Positions 25,971-34,928 are shown, counted from the stretch's first letter. The stretch is 64,000 bases of DNA from Bacillus sp. UNC438CL73TsuS30 (GCF_000482325.1 NZ_KI535296.1:20811-84810), one strand, 5' to 3'. Numbers and translations are program-made. The notes: generated by a model not told the origin, from the letters alone.

Positions 25971-27146
25971 ATGTCATTTACAACAAGTGAGTATAAAGAG
26001 AGAATACGGAAAACGAAAGAACGAATGATGCAAAAAGGAATTGATGTCCTGCTCATCACTGATCCGGCTAATATTAATTATTTATCTGGCTATGATGGTT
26101 GGTCATTTTATGTGCATCAGATGCTTGCTGTGATCATTGACGAAGAACAGCCGATGTGGATTGGAAGAGGAATGGATGCGAATGCTGCTAAGGTAACGAC
26201 CTGGCTATATCGTGAAAATATCATTCCTTACCCGGATGATTATATTCATTCGGACACCAAGCATCCGATGGATTTCGTGGCTGGCTTTTTAAAGCAAATT
26301 GGCCAGGAAAATCGCTCCATAGGGGTCGAAATGGAAAACTATTATTTTACAGCCAAAAGCTACGAGCAACTAAAAAAGGGACTGCCAAATGCTAGCTTGC
26401 AAGATGCAACTTTACTTGTGAATTGGGTGCGCCTCATCAAATCTGATGCGGAAATTCATTATATGAAAAGGGCTGCGGTGATTGCCGAAAAGGCGATGCA
26501 GGCTGGAATTGAAATGATTCAAGAGGGTGTCCGGGAATGTGATGTGGCTGCTAAGATTTTTTACACCCAAATCACTGGAACGGAGGAATTTGGCGGAGAT
26601 TATCCAGCGATTGTACCGTTATTGCCATCCGGTGAAAAAACCTCTACACCGCATTTGACTTGGACAGATGAACGATATAAAGATGGGGATGCGGTTATTT
26701 TGGAGTTGGCAGGCTGCTATAAAAGATATCATTCCCCACTGGCTCGAACGGTTCAAATTGGCAAGCCTAAAGAAGAAATGGAAACCCTCTCAAAGGTGGC
26801 GGTCGAAGGCATTAATGCTTGCCTTGAGATGATTCGCCCTGGTATCGCGGCGGAGGAAATTGAAGAAACCTGGAGAAAGACGATTGAGAAAAGCGGCTTT
26901 GTAAAGGAATCACGACTTGGTTATTCAATGGGATGTAATTACCCGCCTGATTGGGGCGAGCACACGGTAAGTATTCGTAAAGGGGACAAAACCATTCTAC
27001 AGCCGAATATGACATTCCACCTGATTCCAGGATTATGGCTCGACAAATATGGTTTTGAAGTGAGTGAGTCCATCCGGATCACCGAAACAGGCTGCGAAAC
27101 CTTTGCCAAAATGCCAAGGGAACTGACCTTGAAGGAATTTGTTTAG
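25971..27146 (+). CDS. doeA2: Ectoine hydrolase, M24 family (second copy)
   Basis: A 391-residue paralogue of the protein at 18715; the two are nearly identical over long stretches (GGDY-x-x-IVPLLPSGEKTS, KRYHSPLARTVQIG, CNYPPDWGEHT) and differ mainly in the first 120 residues and at the C-terminus. All conserved DoeA-like motifs are intact, so both copies should be active. The start follows CAGGGAGGAAATTCGCTT. Two ectoine hydrolase-like genes in one operon may reflect different substrates, for example the ectoine and hydroxyectoine rings or the alpha- and gamma-acetyl products. That specialisation is inference. Confidence 0.86.
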   Translation: MSFTTSEYKERIRKTKERMMQKGIDVLLITDPANINYLSGYDGWSFYVHQMLAVIIDEEQPMWIGRGMDANAAKVTTWLYRENIIPYPDDYIHSDTKHPMDFVAGFLKQIGQENRSIGVEMENYYFTAKSYEQLKKGLPNASLQDATLLVNWVRLIKSDAEIHYMKRAAVIAEKAMQAGIEMIQEGVRECDVAAKIFYTQITGTEEFGGDYPAIVPLLPSGEKTSTPHLTWTDERYKDGDAVILELAGCYKRYHSPLARTVQIGKPKEEMETLSKVAVEGINACLEMIRPGIAAEEIEETWRKTIEKSGFVKESRLGYSMGCNYPPDWGEHTVSIRKGDKTILQPNMTFHLIPGLWLDKYGFEVSESIRITETGCETFAKMPRELTLKEFV

Positions 27147-27208
27147 TTTAAAGAGATTTAATCTAGAAGGCTAAAATTTATTCGATTAAATAAGGGGATG
27201 ATGCATGG

Positions 27209-28495
27209 ATGAAGAAAGCTACGATGGCTACTGCAATAGGGAATCTAGTTGAATGGTATGAATACGGTATCTATAGTTATACTGCGGCTCTTATTGGTGC
27301 TCAGTTTTTTCCGGAAAAAAGTAGTTCAGTAGCTTTGTTATACGGATTTGCTATTTTTGCAATTTCGTTCTTCTTTAGACCGCTCGGTGGAATAATCTTT
27401 GGTTCGATTGGTGACCGTTTGGGGCGGAAGAAAGTAATGGTGGTAACGATTATGATAATGTCATCTTCAACCGCTATTATCGGGTTAATTCCCAGTTACG
27501 GGTCCATTGGTATTTTCGCACCGCTATTACTAATTTTGATGCGGATGACGCAAGGGTTAGCCGCAGGTGGGGAGTATACAGGAGCATCTGTCTTTATGAA
27601 TGAGTCAGCTCCTGGTCGAAGACGCGGGCTATTTACTAGTTTGCTAGAATCGGGGTCCTTACTCGGCTACATTATCGGTTCCATATTTGTGGCGTTGCTC
27701 ACGTCCGGGCTAAGCCATGACGATATGGCAGCATGGGGATGGCGGATTCCATTTATTTGTTCCTTGCCTTTAGCGTTAGTGGGAATGTATGTTAGAACGA
27801 AAGTGGATGATACACCAACTTTTATTCAGATGAAGAAAGAGAATACTTTATCTAAGAACCCTCTAAAAGAAATGTTTTCAACTGCTCGCAAGCCGCTTGC
27901 GATTGCCTTTTTAAATGTGGCGTTCGCCAATGGTGCTTATTATACTTTATTAACCTATCTTCCTTCTTATTTTGAGACACAGGTGGGGCTTTCGACAATG
28001 CAATCACTTGTGGTTACGACGAGCGGGATGTTGTTCATGATGATTCTCTTTCCGATTTTTGGTATTCTGGCAGATCGATATGGCAGGAAAAAGTTTCTGC
28101 TCTTGTCATCCTTCCTTGCTATTTTTACAGCCGTTCCGATTATTGCTTTCGTTTCAGGCGGATCTTCTGCCGGTCCGATAGTAGGTTTCTTTGCCTTAGG
28201 AATTATTGTTGCGATGTTTATTGGGGTATTTCCTTCGACCATTCCATTGTTGTTTCCAGACCGAGTAAGAAACAGCGCCTATGGGATTTCCTATAATGTT
28301 TCGACAGCCATCTTTGGAGGTGGAGCACCATTCATTATCACCTCTTTACAAACAGCTACAGGAAACAACCTCATGCCGGCGTTCTACTTAATCGGGACAG
28401 GCATCATGGCCGTCATTTCCATCATGCTCATACCTAAAACCATCAAAAAAGCAACAACCAACGGTGCAATCGAATCAGACACCCACTCTGCCTAA
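27209..28495 (+). CDS. MHS-family MFS transporter (probable ectoine/betaine uptake)
   Basis: A 428-residue major facilitator with 12 predicted helices. The N-terminus (IGNLVEWYEYGIYSYTA) and the loop RPLGGIIFGSIGDRLGRKK are typical of the metabolite:H+ symporter group that includes ProP and related compatible-solute carriers. RMTQGLAAGGEYTGAS follows in helix 4-5. It ends the doeA operon, 62 nt after the second doeA, and is followed by a strong terminator. Uptake of ectoine or hydroxyectoine is the natural reading of the context. Proline, betaine or dicarboxylate transport is also found in this family. Confidence 0.85.
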   Translation: MKKATMATAIGNLVEWYEYGIYSYTAALIGAQFFPEKSSSVALLYGFAIFAISFFFRPLGGIIFGSIGDRLGRKKVMVVTIMIMSSSTAIIGLIPSYGSIGIFAPLLLILMRMTQGLAAGGEYTGASVFMNESAPGRRRGLFTSLLESGSLLGYIIGSIFVALLTSGLSHDDMAAWGWRIPFICSLPLALVGMYVRTKVDDTPTFIQMKKENTLSKNPLKEMFSTARKPLAIAFLNVAFANGAYYTLLTYLPSYFETQVGLSTMQSLVVTTSGMLFMMILFPIFGILADRYGRKKFLLLSSFLAIFTAVPIIAFVSGGSSAGPIVGFFALGIIVAMFIGVFPSTIPLLFPDRVRNSAYGISYNVSTAIFGGGAPFIITSLQTATGNNLMPAFYLIGTGIMAVISIMLIPKTIKKATTNGAIESDTHSA

Positions 28496-28507
28496 ACAGA
28501 AGATCTA

Positions 28508-28540
28508 AGACCACTCGTCCCCATGGACGGTGGTCTTTTT
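28508..28540 (+). terminator. Terminator of the doeA operon
   Basis: AGACCAC-t-CGTCC pairs with GGACG-GTGGTCT over CCAT, followed by TTTTT. It stands immediately before a family-1 palindrome, giving two terminator-like hairpins in tandem. Confidence 0.88.
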
Positions 28541-28543
28541 GAA

Positions 28544-28590
28544 TTCGACAAAAACCGGGCGGTGCCTGTCACCACCCGAATTTTGTCGAA
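28544..28590. repeat. Palindromic element, family 1, copy 7 (mismatched arms)
   Basis: The left arm reads TTCGACAAAAACCGGGCGGTG while the right arm reads CACCACCCGAATTTTGTCGAA; the arms no longer match at three positions, so it looks like a decaying or recombined copy. Loop CCTGT. Confidence 0.88.
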
Positions 28591-28681
28591 CCCCTCATTT
28601 GGAAGCTTTCGATTCCATTATTTATCCATTACTTATGTTAAGATAGGTTCTAGTGAGGTTTTTGGAAGGAAGTTGTCATTT

Positions 28682-30130
28682 ATGAATGATTATATAGATG
28701 AAAGCAGGCGTGATGATCAGGTTTTTAAGCTGGCGGTGGCGGGGACTGGCTATGTTGGGCTGGTTGCCGGTGTGTGCTTTGCTGAGGTTGGCCACATGGT
28801 GACGTGTGTCGATGTCGATGAAGACAAGATCGCTAGGATGAAACAGGGGATTTCTCCTATCTTTGAGGTGGGCCTTGAAGAACTTATGAAGAAGAATTAT
28901 GCAGCTGGCAGATTACGGTTTACCACAGACTATTCACAGGCCTACAGGGATGCCGACGCAATTTTTATCGGAGTCGGTACCCCAGAGCAGCCGGACGGTT
29001 CGGCAGATCTTTCGTCGATCGCCACTGTTGCGCGGCAAATTGCTGAAACCAATGAGAAGGACTGCTTAGTGGTGGTGAAATCAACGGTTCCTGTGGGGAC
29101 CAACGATAAAGTAGAACAGTTTATCCATGATTTTCTACCTCATCATCGCGGACGGGTAATGGGAAATGGGGCCGCCTCGGAAAAGCCAATCCGAGTCGAG
29201 GTAGCTTCAAATCCCGAATTCCTGGCACAGGGTACAGCTGTCCAGGATACACTAAATGCGCCGAGAATCATTATTGGGACGGAAAGCAAGTGGGCAGAAC
29301 AGATGCTGCAGAAGATTTATGAACCGTTTCAGCTGCCGATTGTTTCCGTCAGCCGACGTTCGGCGGAGATGATTAAATATGCCGCAAATGATTTTCTTGC
29401 GCTAAAAATTTCCTATATGAATGATATCGCGAATCTATGTGAGCTAGTTGGTGCCGATATTCAGGATGTGGCTGTCGGGATGAGCTTTGATGAGCGGATT
29501 GGTGCAAAATTTTTGCATGCGGGAATTGGCTATGGCGGCAGCTGTTTTCCAAAGGATACAAAGGCGCTCAACTATTTGGCCGAGCAGCATGGGTATGAGC
29601 TGCGGACCGTCAAGGCGGCCATTGACGTGAACATTGATCAAAAAACGGTATTATATAAGAAGGCAAGCAAGCGGCTGATCACCTTCAATGGCTTGAAGGT
29701 TGCTGTGCTCGGTTTGACATTTAAGCCGGGAACGGATGACACACGGGAGGCGCCGTCCCTTGATAATGTTCCATTGCTTCTAGAGCAGGGGGCTGAGATT
29801 TTTGCATATGACCCGGTTGGCGCCGAGCAATTTAAGCGGCGGTTTCCTGAGGGCTCCAGCGGAAAAGGAAGTATCACATATGTGGAAAAGGCGGTAGAAG
29901 CTTTAGAGGGAGCACATGTCTGTTTTATTTTTACCGAGTGGGGCGAAATCAAAGCGGTGAAGCCTGACGATTATAAAAAGTGGATGCGAACACCGCTGGT
30001 TTATGATGGCCGCAATATTTACCTGGTGGAAGAAATGAAGGGAGCCGGGGTTGAATATTATTCGGTTGGAAGACAAGCGGGAACGCGGAGAAGCGGTGCT
30101 GTGCTAGAGAGGGAAATAAATCATGTTTGA
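28682..30130 (+). CDS. UDP-glucose 6-dehydrogenase family protein
   Basis: A 482-residue UDP-glucose/GDP-mannose dehydrogenase. The Rossmann loop AVAGTGYVGLVAGVCFAEVG lies near the N-terminus (~19-38), followed by VVVKSTVPVGT (~129), the catalytic Cys motif GIGYGGSCFPKDT (~285) and LGLTFKPGTDDTREAP (~345). It oxidises UDP-glucose to UDP-glucuronate. The frame is open upstream through the palindromic repeat, but ATG 28682 gives a normal N-terminus. The gene overlaps the following epimerase by 8 nt. The set resembles the B. subtilis ytcA-ytcB pair (spore polysaccharide) or tuaD. Confidence 0.9.
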   Translation: MNDYIDESRRDDQVFKLAVAGTGYVGLVAGVCFAEVGHMVTCVDVDEDKIARMKQGISPIFEVGLEELMKKNYAAGRLRFTTDYSQAYRDADAIFIGVGTPEQPDGSADLSSIATVARQIAETNEKDCLVVVKSTVPVGTNDKVEQFIHDFLPHHRGRVMGNGAASEKPIRVEVASNPEFLAQGTAVQDTLNAPRIIIGTESKWAEQMLQKIYEPFQLPIVSVSRRSAEMIKYAANDFLALKISYMNDIANLCELVGADIQDVAVGMSFDERIGAKFLHAGIGYGGSCFPKDTKALNYLAEQHGYELRTVKAAIDVNIDQKTVLYKKASKRLITFNGLKVAVLGLTFKPGTDDTREAPSLDNVPLLLEQGAEIFAYDPVGAEQFKRRFPEGSSGKGSITYVEKAVEALEGAHVCFIFTEWGEIKAVKPDDYKKWMRTPLVYDGRNIYLVEEMKGAGVEYYSVGRQAGTRRSGAVLEREINHV

Positions 30131-31142
30131 AAAAAATAAAACCTATCTTATCACTGGAGCAGCTGGGTTTATCGGCTACTTTTTGGCGTGGCGGTTATTA
30201 GAGCAAGGCTGTCGGGTCATTGGGCTTGATAATTTAAACGATTATTATGATGTAAACCTAAAGAAAGCCCGCCTGGAAAAACTTCAAAACTATGATCAGT
30301 TTATTTTTATTAAAGGGGATATTTCCGACAAGGAAGTGGTCTTCAGAGCATTTGAGACTCATGAACCGCATATCGTGGTGAACTTGGCCGCACAAGCCGG
30401 GGTTCGTTATTCGATTGAGAACCCGGATGTTTATATTCAAAGCAATCTGATTGGTTTTTATAATATTTTAGAGGCGTGCAGGCATCATCCGGTTGACCAT
30501 CTTGTCTATGCATCTTCGAGCTCGGTTTACGGGGCGAATGAAAAAGTGCCTTTCACAGAGACGGATTTTGTTGATCACCCAGTTTCGCTTTATGCGGCAA
30601 CGAAAAAGTCAAATGAGCTGATGGCCTATACGTATAGCCATCTTTATAAAATTCCTTCCACAGGACTGCGCTTTTTCACGGTTTACGGGCCGATGGGGCG
30701 GCCGGATATGGCCTATTTCGGGTTCACTCAGAAGTATTTTGCGGGAGAGCCAATTCGGATTTTTAATAATGGTGATTTGGAAAACGACCTTTATCGGGAT
30801 TTTACGTATATTGATGATATTGTTGAAGGACTGGTGCGTCTACTAGAAGTGCCTCCTATGGCAGATGGAGGTGTACCGCATACCATCTTCAATATTGGCA
30901 ACCATCGCCCGGAAAAATTAATGGACTTCATTGAAACATTGGAAAGAGCTTTAAGCCGTTCGCTGGGCAGAGAGGTTCTTTTTAAAAAAGTCTTTGAACC
31001 TATCAAGCCGGGGGACGTTCCAGCCACCTTTGCTTCGACAGACAGGCTAGAAAAAGCGGTTGGCTTTAAACCTTCCACTTCAATTGAAGAAGGGCTGCAA
31101 AAATTCACGGATTGGTATTGTGAATATTATCAGGTGAAATAA
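30123..31142 (+). CDS. NAD-dependent epimerase, probable UDP-glucuronate 4-epimerase
   Basis: A 339-residue short-chain extended epimerase: TGAAGFIGYFLAWRLLEQG near the start, then VVNLAAQAGVRYS (~85), the catalytic Ser-Tyr-Lys triad in YASSSSVYG (~125) and YAATKKSNELMA (~154). The motif LDNLNDYYDVNLKKARLE is characteristic of UDP-glucuronate 4-epimerases (CapI/LspL type), matching the upstream dehydrogenase that makes UDP-glucuronate. Eight-nt overlap with that gene indicates coupling. Product: UDP-galacturonate for a surface polysaccharide. Confidence 0.88.
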   Translation: MFEKNKTYLITGAAGFIGYFLAWRLLEQGCRVIGLDNLNDYYDVNLKKARLEKLQNYDQFIFIKGDISDKEVVFRAFETHEPHIVVNLAAQAGVRYSIENPDVYIQSNLIGFYNILEACRHHPVDHLVYASSSSVYGANEKVPFTETDFVDHPVSLYAATKKSNELMAYTYSHLYKIPSTGLRFFTVYGPMGRPDMAYFGFTQKYFAGEPIRIFNNGDLENDLYRDFTYIDDIVEGLVRLLEVPPMADGGVPHTIFNIGNHRPEKLMDFIETLERALSRSLGREVLFKKVFEPIKPGDVPATFASTDRLEKAVGFKPSTSIEEGLQKFTDWYCEYYQVK

Positions 31143-31147
31143 AAGGG

Positions 31148-31987
31148 ATGAGTAACATAATGACAGGAGAAAGAGTATTAAGTCAGCCATTTGTTTCAAT
31201 TGTGATCCCAACCTACAATCGGCTTTATCAATTAGCCGAGTTGGTGGAGGCACTCAGCAGGCAGACGTACAAAAAGTATGAGGTAATCATTGTTAACGAT
31301 TGTGGGGAAAAGGTCGATGTCCTTCAGGAAGTGTATCCTGATTTGAATCTGGTGATGGTGGAGCTGAAGGAGAATTCGAAGCATGTACTGGCGCGCAATC
31401 AAGGGGTATTACGGGCTAAAGGTGAGTTCATCATGCTGATTGATGATGATGATTTAATTATCCCAACCCATCTTGAAACGATGGTCAGAGCGATACGGGA
31501 ATATGATTTGGTTTATTCCGATGTGGAGATTGTGAATTTTACGATGGAGAACCGGGTGAGGGTTGCGGCCAGCCGGTTCTTGTTTGCCTATGAAATGGAT
31601 TTAAAGGCAATGAGAAGCTTCTCCACCTATGTTCCCTCGGGAAGTCTTTATCGACGGGAGCTGCATCAAAAATTGGGGTTATTTGACCCTGACGTACATA
31701 ACTATTGGGATTGGGACTTCTTCTTGCGGGTATCGGAAAACCACCGGGTCCATCGGGTGGCGAAAGCCGGTGTTCTATACGACTTTTCCGATGCGAACAA
31801 TAACCAATCGAAAGATCCGGCGTCAAGAAGAGCCTATCTAGACAAACTATCCGAAAAACACCAACTTGGAAGCCTCCCCACCAAAAACTTCTTCCAACTC
31901 CTAGAACAACCCGAAGTCAAACAAAGACAAGCCGAAAGCCACATCCTCTGGGACGGCCAACCTTTTCGGTCGCGATTAATTGGGTAA
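31148..31987 (+). CDS. Family 2 glycosyltransferase
   Basis: A 279-residue GT-A glycosyltransferase. The N-terminal strand VSIVIPTYNRLYQLAELVEAL, the DxD-like site MLIDDDDLI (~98) and the later WDWDFFLRVSENH (~186) fit GT2. No membrane segment is visible, so it acts at the cytoplasmic face. The ATG at 31148 is too close to AAAAGGG; an internal ATG at 31160 is a plausible alternative start. It ends the operon of sugar-nucleotide genes and presumably transfers a uronic acid or related sugar to a surface polymer. Confidence 0.85.
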   Translation: MSNIMTGERVLSQPFVSIVIPTYNRLYQLAELVEALSRQTYKKYEVIIVNDCGEKVDVLQEVYPDLNLVMVELKENSKHVLARNQGVLRAKGEFIMLIDDDDLIIPTHLETMVRAIREYDLVYSDVEIVNFTMENRVRVAASRFLFAYEMDLKAMRSFSTYVPSGSLYRRELHQKLGLFDPDVHNYWDWDFFLRVSENHRVHRVAKAGVLYDFSDANNNQSKDPASRRAYLDKLSEKHQLGSLPTKNFFQLLEQPEVKQRQAESHILWDGQPFRSRLIG

Positions 31988-32000
31988 GGGGGTTCTTTTG

Positions 32001-32049
32001 ATTCGACAAAAATCGGGCGGTGCCTGTCACCACCCGATTTTTGTCGAAT
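32001..32049. repeat. Palindromic element, family 1, copy 8
   Basis: Arms of ATTCGACAAAAATCGGG type, loop CCTGT, with one internal mismatch (GGGCGGTG against CACCACCC). It starts 13 nt after the glycosyltransferase stop. Confidence 0.92.
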
Positions 32050-32365
32050 TTTTAGTGATTTCGAAATACTTTTATTTTTGGTGCGGATATTATTACGATA
32101 TAACGTGTTTTTTCACTATTGTTACTCTAAAGATGGTATTAAAGGAGTTTGGGCAAAATTCTCCCTTGCTACTTGGTATATCAATATTATTTACTATTTT
32201 TTTAAATATTTTTACTTTTATTATCTTAGTTCACATGAAAAATGGACTATGATACGATCAATTTGGTTTTGGAATTGTTGTGCCCATCAATCGAACAATG
32301 AAACAACAAAATGAATCAGTCATCATACCTTCCAAAATCATCATAATTCTTTAATAGAGGTGTGG
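32050..32365. other. AT-rich gap without a convincing gene
   Basis: Frames here lack ribosome binding sites and give low-complexity hydrophobic peptides. I see no structured RNA or recognisable mobile-element remnant. A promoter for the small gene at 32366 must lie here but no clear -35/-10 pair stands out. Confidence 0.5.
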
Positions 32366-32557
32366 ATGATGAAGCTAAACCAAGCTTTTCAAAGCGAAAA
32401 CCTGAAACTTTTAACGGAAATCCGTGATCTTAAACTCAAAATGCAAAAACTCTACCAAGAAAAAGGTCCAAGCACCCCCGACTACATCACACTTTCACTA
32501 AAACTCAATTTCCTCATGAACGAATACTTTGATGAAAAATTAGTCCATCTGCAATAG
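32366..32557 (+). CDS. Spo0E-like small protein (possible aspartyl-phosphate phosphatase)
   Basis: A ~63-residue protein with two predicted helices: EIRDLKLKMQKLYQEKG and YITLSLKLNFLMNEYFDEKL. The helix-loop-helix layout and the L-S-x-x-L-(D/N)-x-L-x-N-x-Y pattern match Spo0E-family phosphatases that dephosphorylate Spo0A~P, but the canonical SQELD motif reads SLKLN, lacking the catalytically important Gln and Asp. It may therefore be a non-catalytic relative. The start is one of two adjacent ATGs (32366 or 32369) behind AGAGG. It stands alone between two family-1 palindromes. Confidence 0.55.
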   Translation: MMKLNQAFQSENLKLLTEIRDLKLKMQKLYQEKGPSTPDYITLSLKLNFLMNEYFDEKLVHLQ

Positions 32558-32571
32558 ACTTATTATCCTAT

Positions 32572-32616
32572 TCGACAAAATTCGGGTGGTGCCTGTCACC
32601 ACCCGAATTTTGTCGA
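32572..32616. repeat. Palindromic element, family 1, copy 9
   Basis: Perfect palindrome with AAAATTC/GAATTTT arms and loop CCTGT, 15 nt after the small Spo0E-like gene. Confidence 0.93.
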
Positions 32617-32633
32617 TTCTCCCCTTTTTTTAC

Positions 32634-32692
32634 AAAAAAATCTCAAAAAATCTCAAAATATCTTAAATTTTGTAATAGAGTAATAGTATAAT
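32634..32692 (+). promoter_or_regulatory. Phased A-tracts and -10 box before the GW amidase
   Basis: A-runs of 7, 6 and 4 bases centred near 32637, 32647 and 32656 are spaced about 10 bp by TCTC, a pattern that bends DNA and can act as an UP element. TATAAT at 32687-32692 would be the -10 box; the -35 (TTAAAT) is weak. Confidence 0.5.
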
Positions 32693-32736
32693 GGTCTTAG
32701 TGAAATATTTCGAGTATAAAAATATGGGGAGGAAGT

Positions 32737-34782
32737 ATGAAAAAAGCAGTTATTTTAATAGTGGTTATGTTGATGTGTTCGACAATGTTCCCGCAATGGC
32801 TGACAGGGGGACAGGCCTTTGCAAAGGCCAACTATCCGGATGTGAATGAATATATTAAAACAAAAAAGCTCACACCGGTGAAATTCGAATATCAGCATAT
32901 CAGTAAGTTTCCAGACTTTAATTATCGTAATGGCTATGCGATGGTTGAAGGGGTCGTCGCCCATGAAACGGCAAACAGCCACTCGACCATCTACGACGAA
33001 ATCGCCTATATGTCGAAACATTATAACAATGCATTTGTTCATGCATTTGTCGATGGCTCCCATGTCATCGAAATCCAGTCCCCCGATTATGGGGCATGGG
33101 GCGCAGGACCGTATGCTAACAAACGCTTTGTCCATGTCGAACTGGTCCGAGTACATAGCTTTGATCAATTTGCCCGCTCCATCAATAACTACGCGAACTA
33201 CCTTGCCTTTCTACTATTTGAATACAATCTAGGCGTCACCAGCGCTGAAAAAACAGGTAAAGGCACATTGTGGTCCCATAATGCTGTTTCCAAATTCCTT
33301 GGCGGCACAGACCATGGCGACCCGCACGGTTATTTTTCCCAATGGGGCTATAACTGGAATGACTTTGTGAATCAAGTCACGCAAAAATACAATACCTTAA
33401 ATACAACCATCGATACAAAAAGATTAGGCTATATTAAAAACGAAGGCGCAAAAATTTATCAAGAAATTGGTGGAGACACCACTGCCAATACAGCAGATTC
33501 AACCTATACCAATCGCGTTTATTACATAAAAAAACAAGCGATCGAAGACGGGCAAATCTTTTTTCAATTAAGTAATGAAAAAGGAATTATCGGATGGGTA
33601 AAGTCAGCGGATTTATCCGTAATGCCATATGCCCTCATCAGTAAAAAATCAAAAAATTTTATTTTAAAAGGAACCGGAAAAGCCTATAGCAAGGAATGGG
33701 GCCAGAAAAATGACGCCGTCATCGCGACGCTTTCTTCCTATGCCGACCAAGATTTCGCAGTCAACGCAACGGAGCAAATTGGAAACTCGATTTGGTATCG
33801 CGGAACGCTTGCAGGCCAAACGGTTTGGGTTTATTCAAGCAACGTAACGACTATCACTGAAAGCAGCACAAACCGATTAGGTGTGGTCAAAAATCCTGAT
33901 GTTAAGATTTATAAGAACATTGGTGAGGAAGCGACTGCGAATCTAGCGGGTGCAACGAATACCAGCACTGTTTTTTACATTAAAAAGAAAGCTACGGCAA
34001 ACGGTAAAACCTATTACCTGCTTAGCACACAGCCAAGCAGCACAAAAGGAGTAATCGGCTGGGCAAAATCGACGGATTTAACAACGGAATCCTATGCAGA
34101 AGTTGATAAAAATCCGAAGATGTTTTTAATCAATGGAACCGGCAGTGCCTATAGCAAGGCATGGGGCGGCGTAAAGGATTCCACTATTAAAAATCTATCC
34201 GTCTATAAGGAACAGGGATTTAAGGCGGAGCTAACCGCTAAAATCGGCAGTACCATTTGGTATCGCGGACAGTTGGGCAATAAGACGGTTTGGGTTCCTT
34301 CTTATTCTGTCAAAGCTATCAAAGAGAGTAGCACAAGCCGTTTAGGCCGGATAAAAAGCAGCTCAAGAATGATTTATAAACTGATTGGAGATAGCGAGTC
34401 CGACTTCAAGGCGGGTTCTACTTATACTAGTCGTGTCTATTATATTAAGAAACAAGCAAGCTTTATGGGACAAACCTATTACTTGGTAAGCACGCAGCCA
34501 AGTAGCAGCAAAGGAGTAATTGGTTGGGTGAAACAAACTGACCTTTCCTCACAGAGCTATGCGCAGGTCAAACAAATAAGCAAAAAACTTGTTGTCATAG
34601 GAACCGGCAGCGCCTACAGCAAACCATGGGGCAGCAAAAAAGACACCACCTACAAAAGCCTATCCAAATACAAAGGAAGAACATTCAAAATCACTTCCAC
34701 ATGGAAAGTCGGAAAAGCAACCTGGTACTACGGCAACTTCGGTGGCAAAAAGGTATGGATCGATAAAAAATATTTGAAATAG
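32737..34782 (+). CDS. Secreted N-acetylmuramoyl-L-alanine amidase with GW repeats
   Basis: A 681-residue exported autolysin. A signal peptide (MKKAVILIVVMLMCSTMFPQ to ~AFAKA, residue 30) is followed by an Amidase_2 domain (~45-215) with zinc-site candidates in VVAHETANSH and HNAVSKFLGGTDHGDPHGYF. The rest (~225-681) is repeats of the GW type, recognisable by YTSRVYYIKKQA, KGVIGWVK, GTGSAYSKPWG and TIWYRG, as in Listeria Ami and staphylococcal Atl, which bind lipoteichoic acid. It should hydrolyse the MurNAc-L-Ala bond in peptidoglycan while bound to the surface. ATG 32737 follows GGGGAGGAAGT. A truncated palindrome follows 4 nt after the stop. Confidence 0.9.
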   Translation: MKKAVILIVVMLMCSTMFPQWLTGGQAFAKANYPDVNEYIKTKKLTPVKFEYQHISKFPDFNYRNGYAMVEGVVAHETANSHSTIYDEIAYMSKHYNNAFVHAFVDGSHVIEIQSPDYGAWGAGPYANKRFVHVELVRVHSFDQFARSINNYANYLAFLLFEYNLGVTSAEKTGKGTLWSHNAVSKFLGGTDHGDPHGYFSQWGYNWNDFVNQVTQKYNTLNTTIDTKRLGYIKNEGAKIYQEIGGDTTANTADSTYTNRVYYIKKQAIEDGQIFFQLSNEKGIIGWVKSADLSVMPYALISKKSKNFILKGTGKAYSKEWGQKNDAVIATLSSYADQDFAVNATEQIGNSIWYRGTLAGQTVWVYSSNVTTITESSTNRLGVVKNPDVKIYKNIGEEATANLAGATNTSTVFYIKKKATANGKTYYLLSTQPSSTKGVIGWAKSTDLTTESYAEVDKNPKMFLINGTGSAYSKAWGGVKDSTIKNLSVYKEQGFKAELTAKIGSTIWYRGQLGNKTVWVPSYSVKAIKESSTSRLGRIKSSSRMIYKLIGDSESDFKAGSTYTSRVYYIKKQASFMGQTYYLVSTQPSSSKGVIGWVKQTDLSSQSYAQVKQISKKLVVIGTGSAYSKPWGSKKDTTYKSLSKYKGRTFKITSTWKVGKATWYYGNFGGKKVWIDKKYLK

Positions 34783-34785
34783 CAA

Positions 34786-34826
34786 TTCGACAAAATTCGG
34801 GTGGTGCCTGTCACCACCCGAATTTT
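34786..34826. repeat. Palindromic element, family 1, copy 10 (3' truncated)
   Basis: Left arm, loop CCTGT and CACCACCCGAATTTT are present but the distal GTCGAA foot is replaced by CTTGTTTC. It begins 4 nt after the amidase stop. Confidence 0.9.
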
Positions 34827-34860
34827 CTTGTTTCACAAGTGAATGTTCCACAACAATTAG

Positions 34861-34899
34861 AAAGCGGCCGCCCCTTTAAATAGGGACGACCGCTTTTTT
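34861..34899. terminator. Terminator between convergent genes
   Basis: AAAGCGGCCGCCCC pairs with GGGACGACCGCTTT (minor mismatches) over TTTAAATA, followed by TTTTT on the plus strand. It separates the amidase and the oppositely oriented Ig-repeat gene. Confidence 0.8.
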
Positions 34900-34928
34900 G
34901 TGGTTTGTGTAAAGTTTTGTTCTTATGT

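Noticed and set aside
32050..32314. Hydrophobic ORFs at 32050-32314
   Set aside because: No ribosome binding sites, low complexity and overlap with each other; probably AT-rich spacer.
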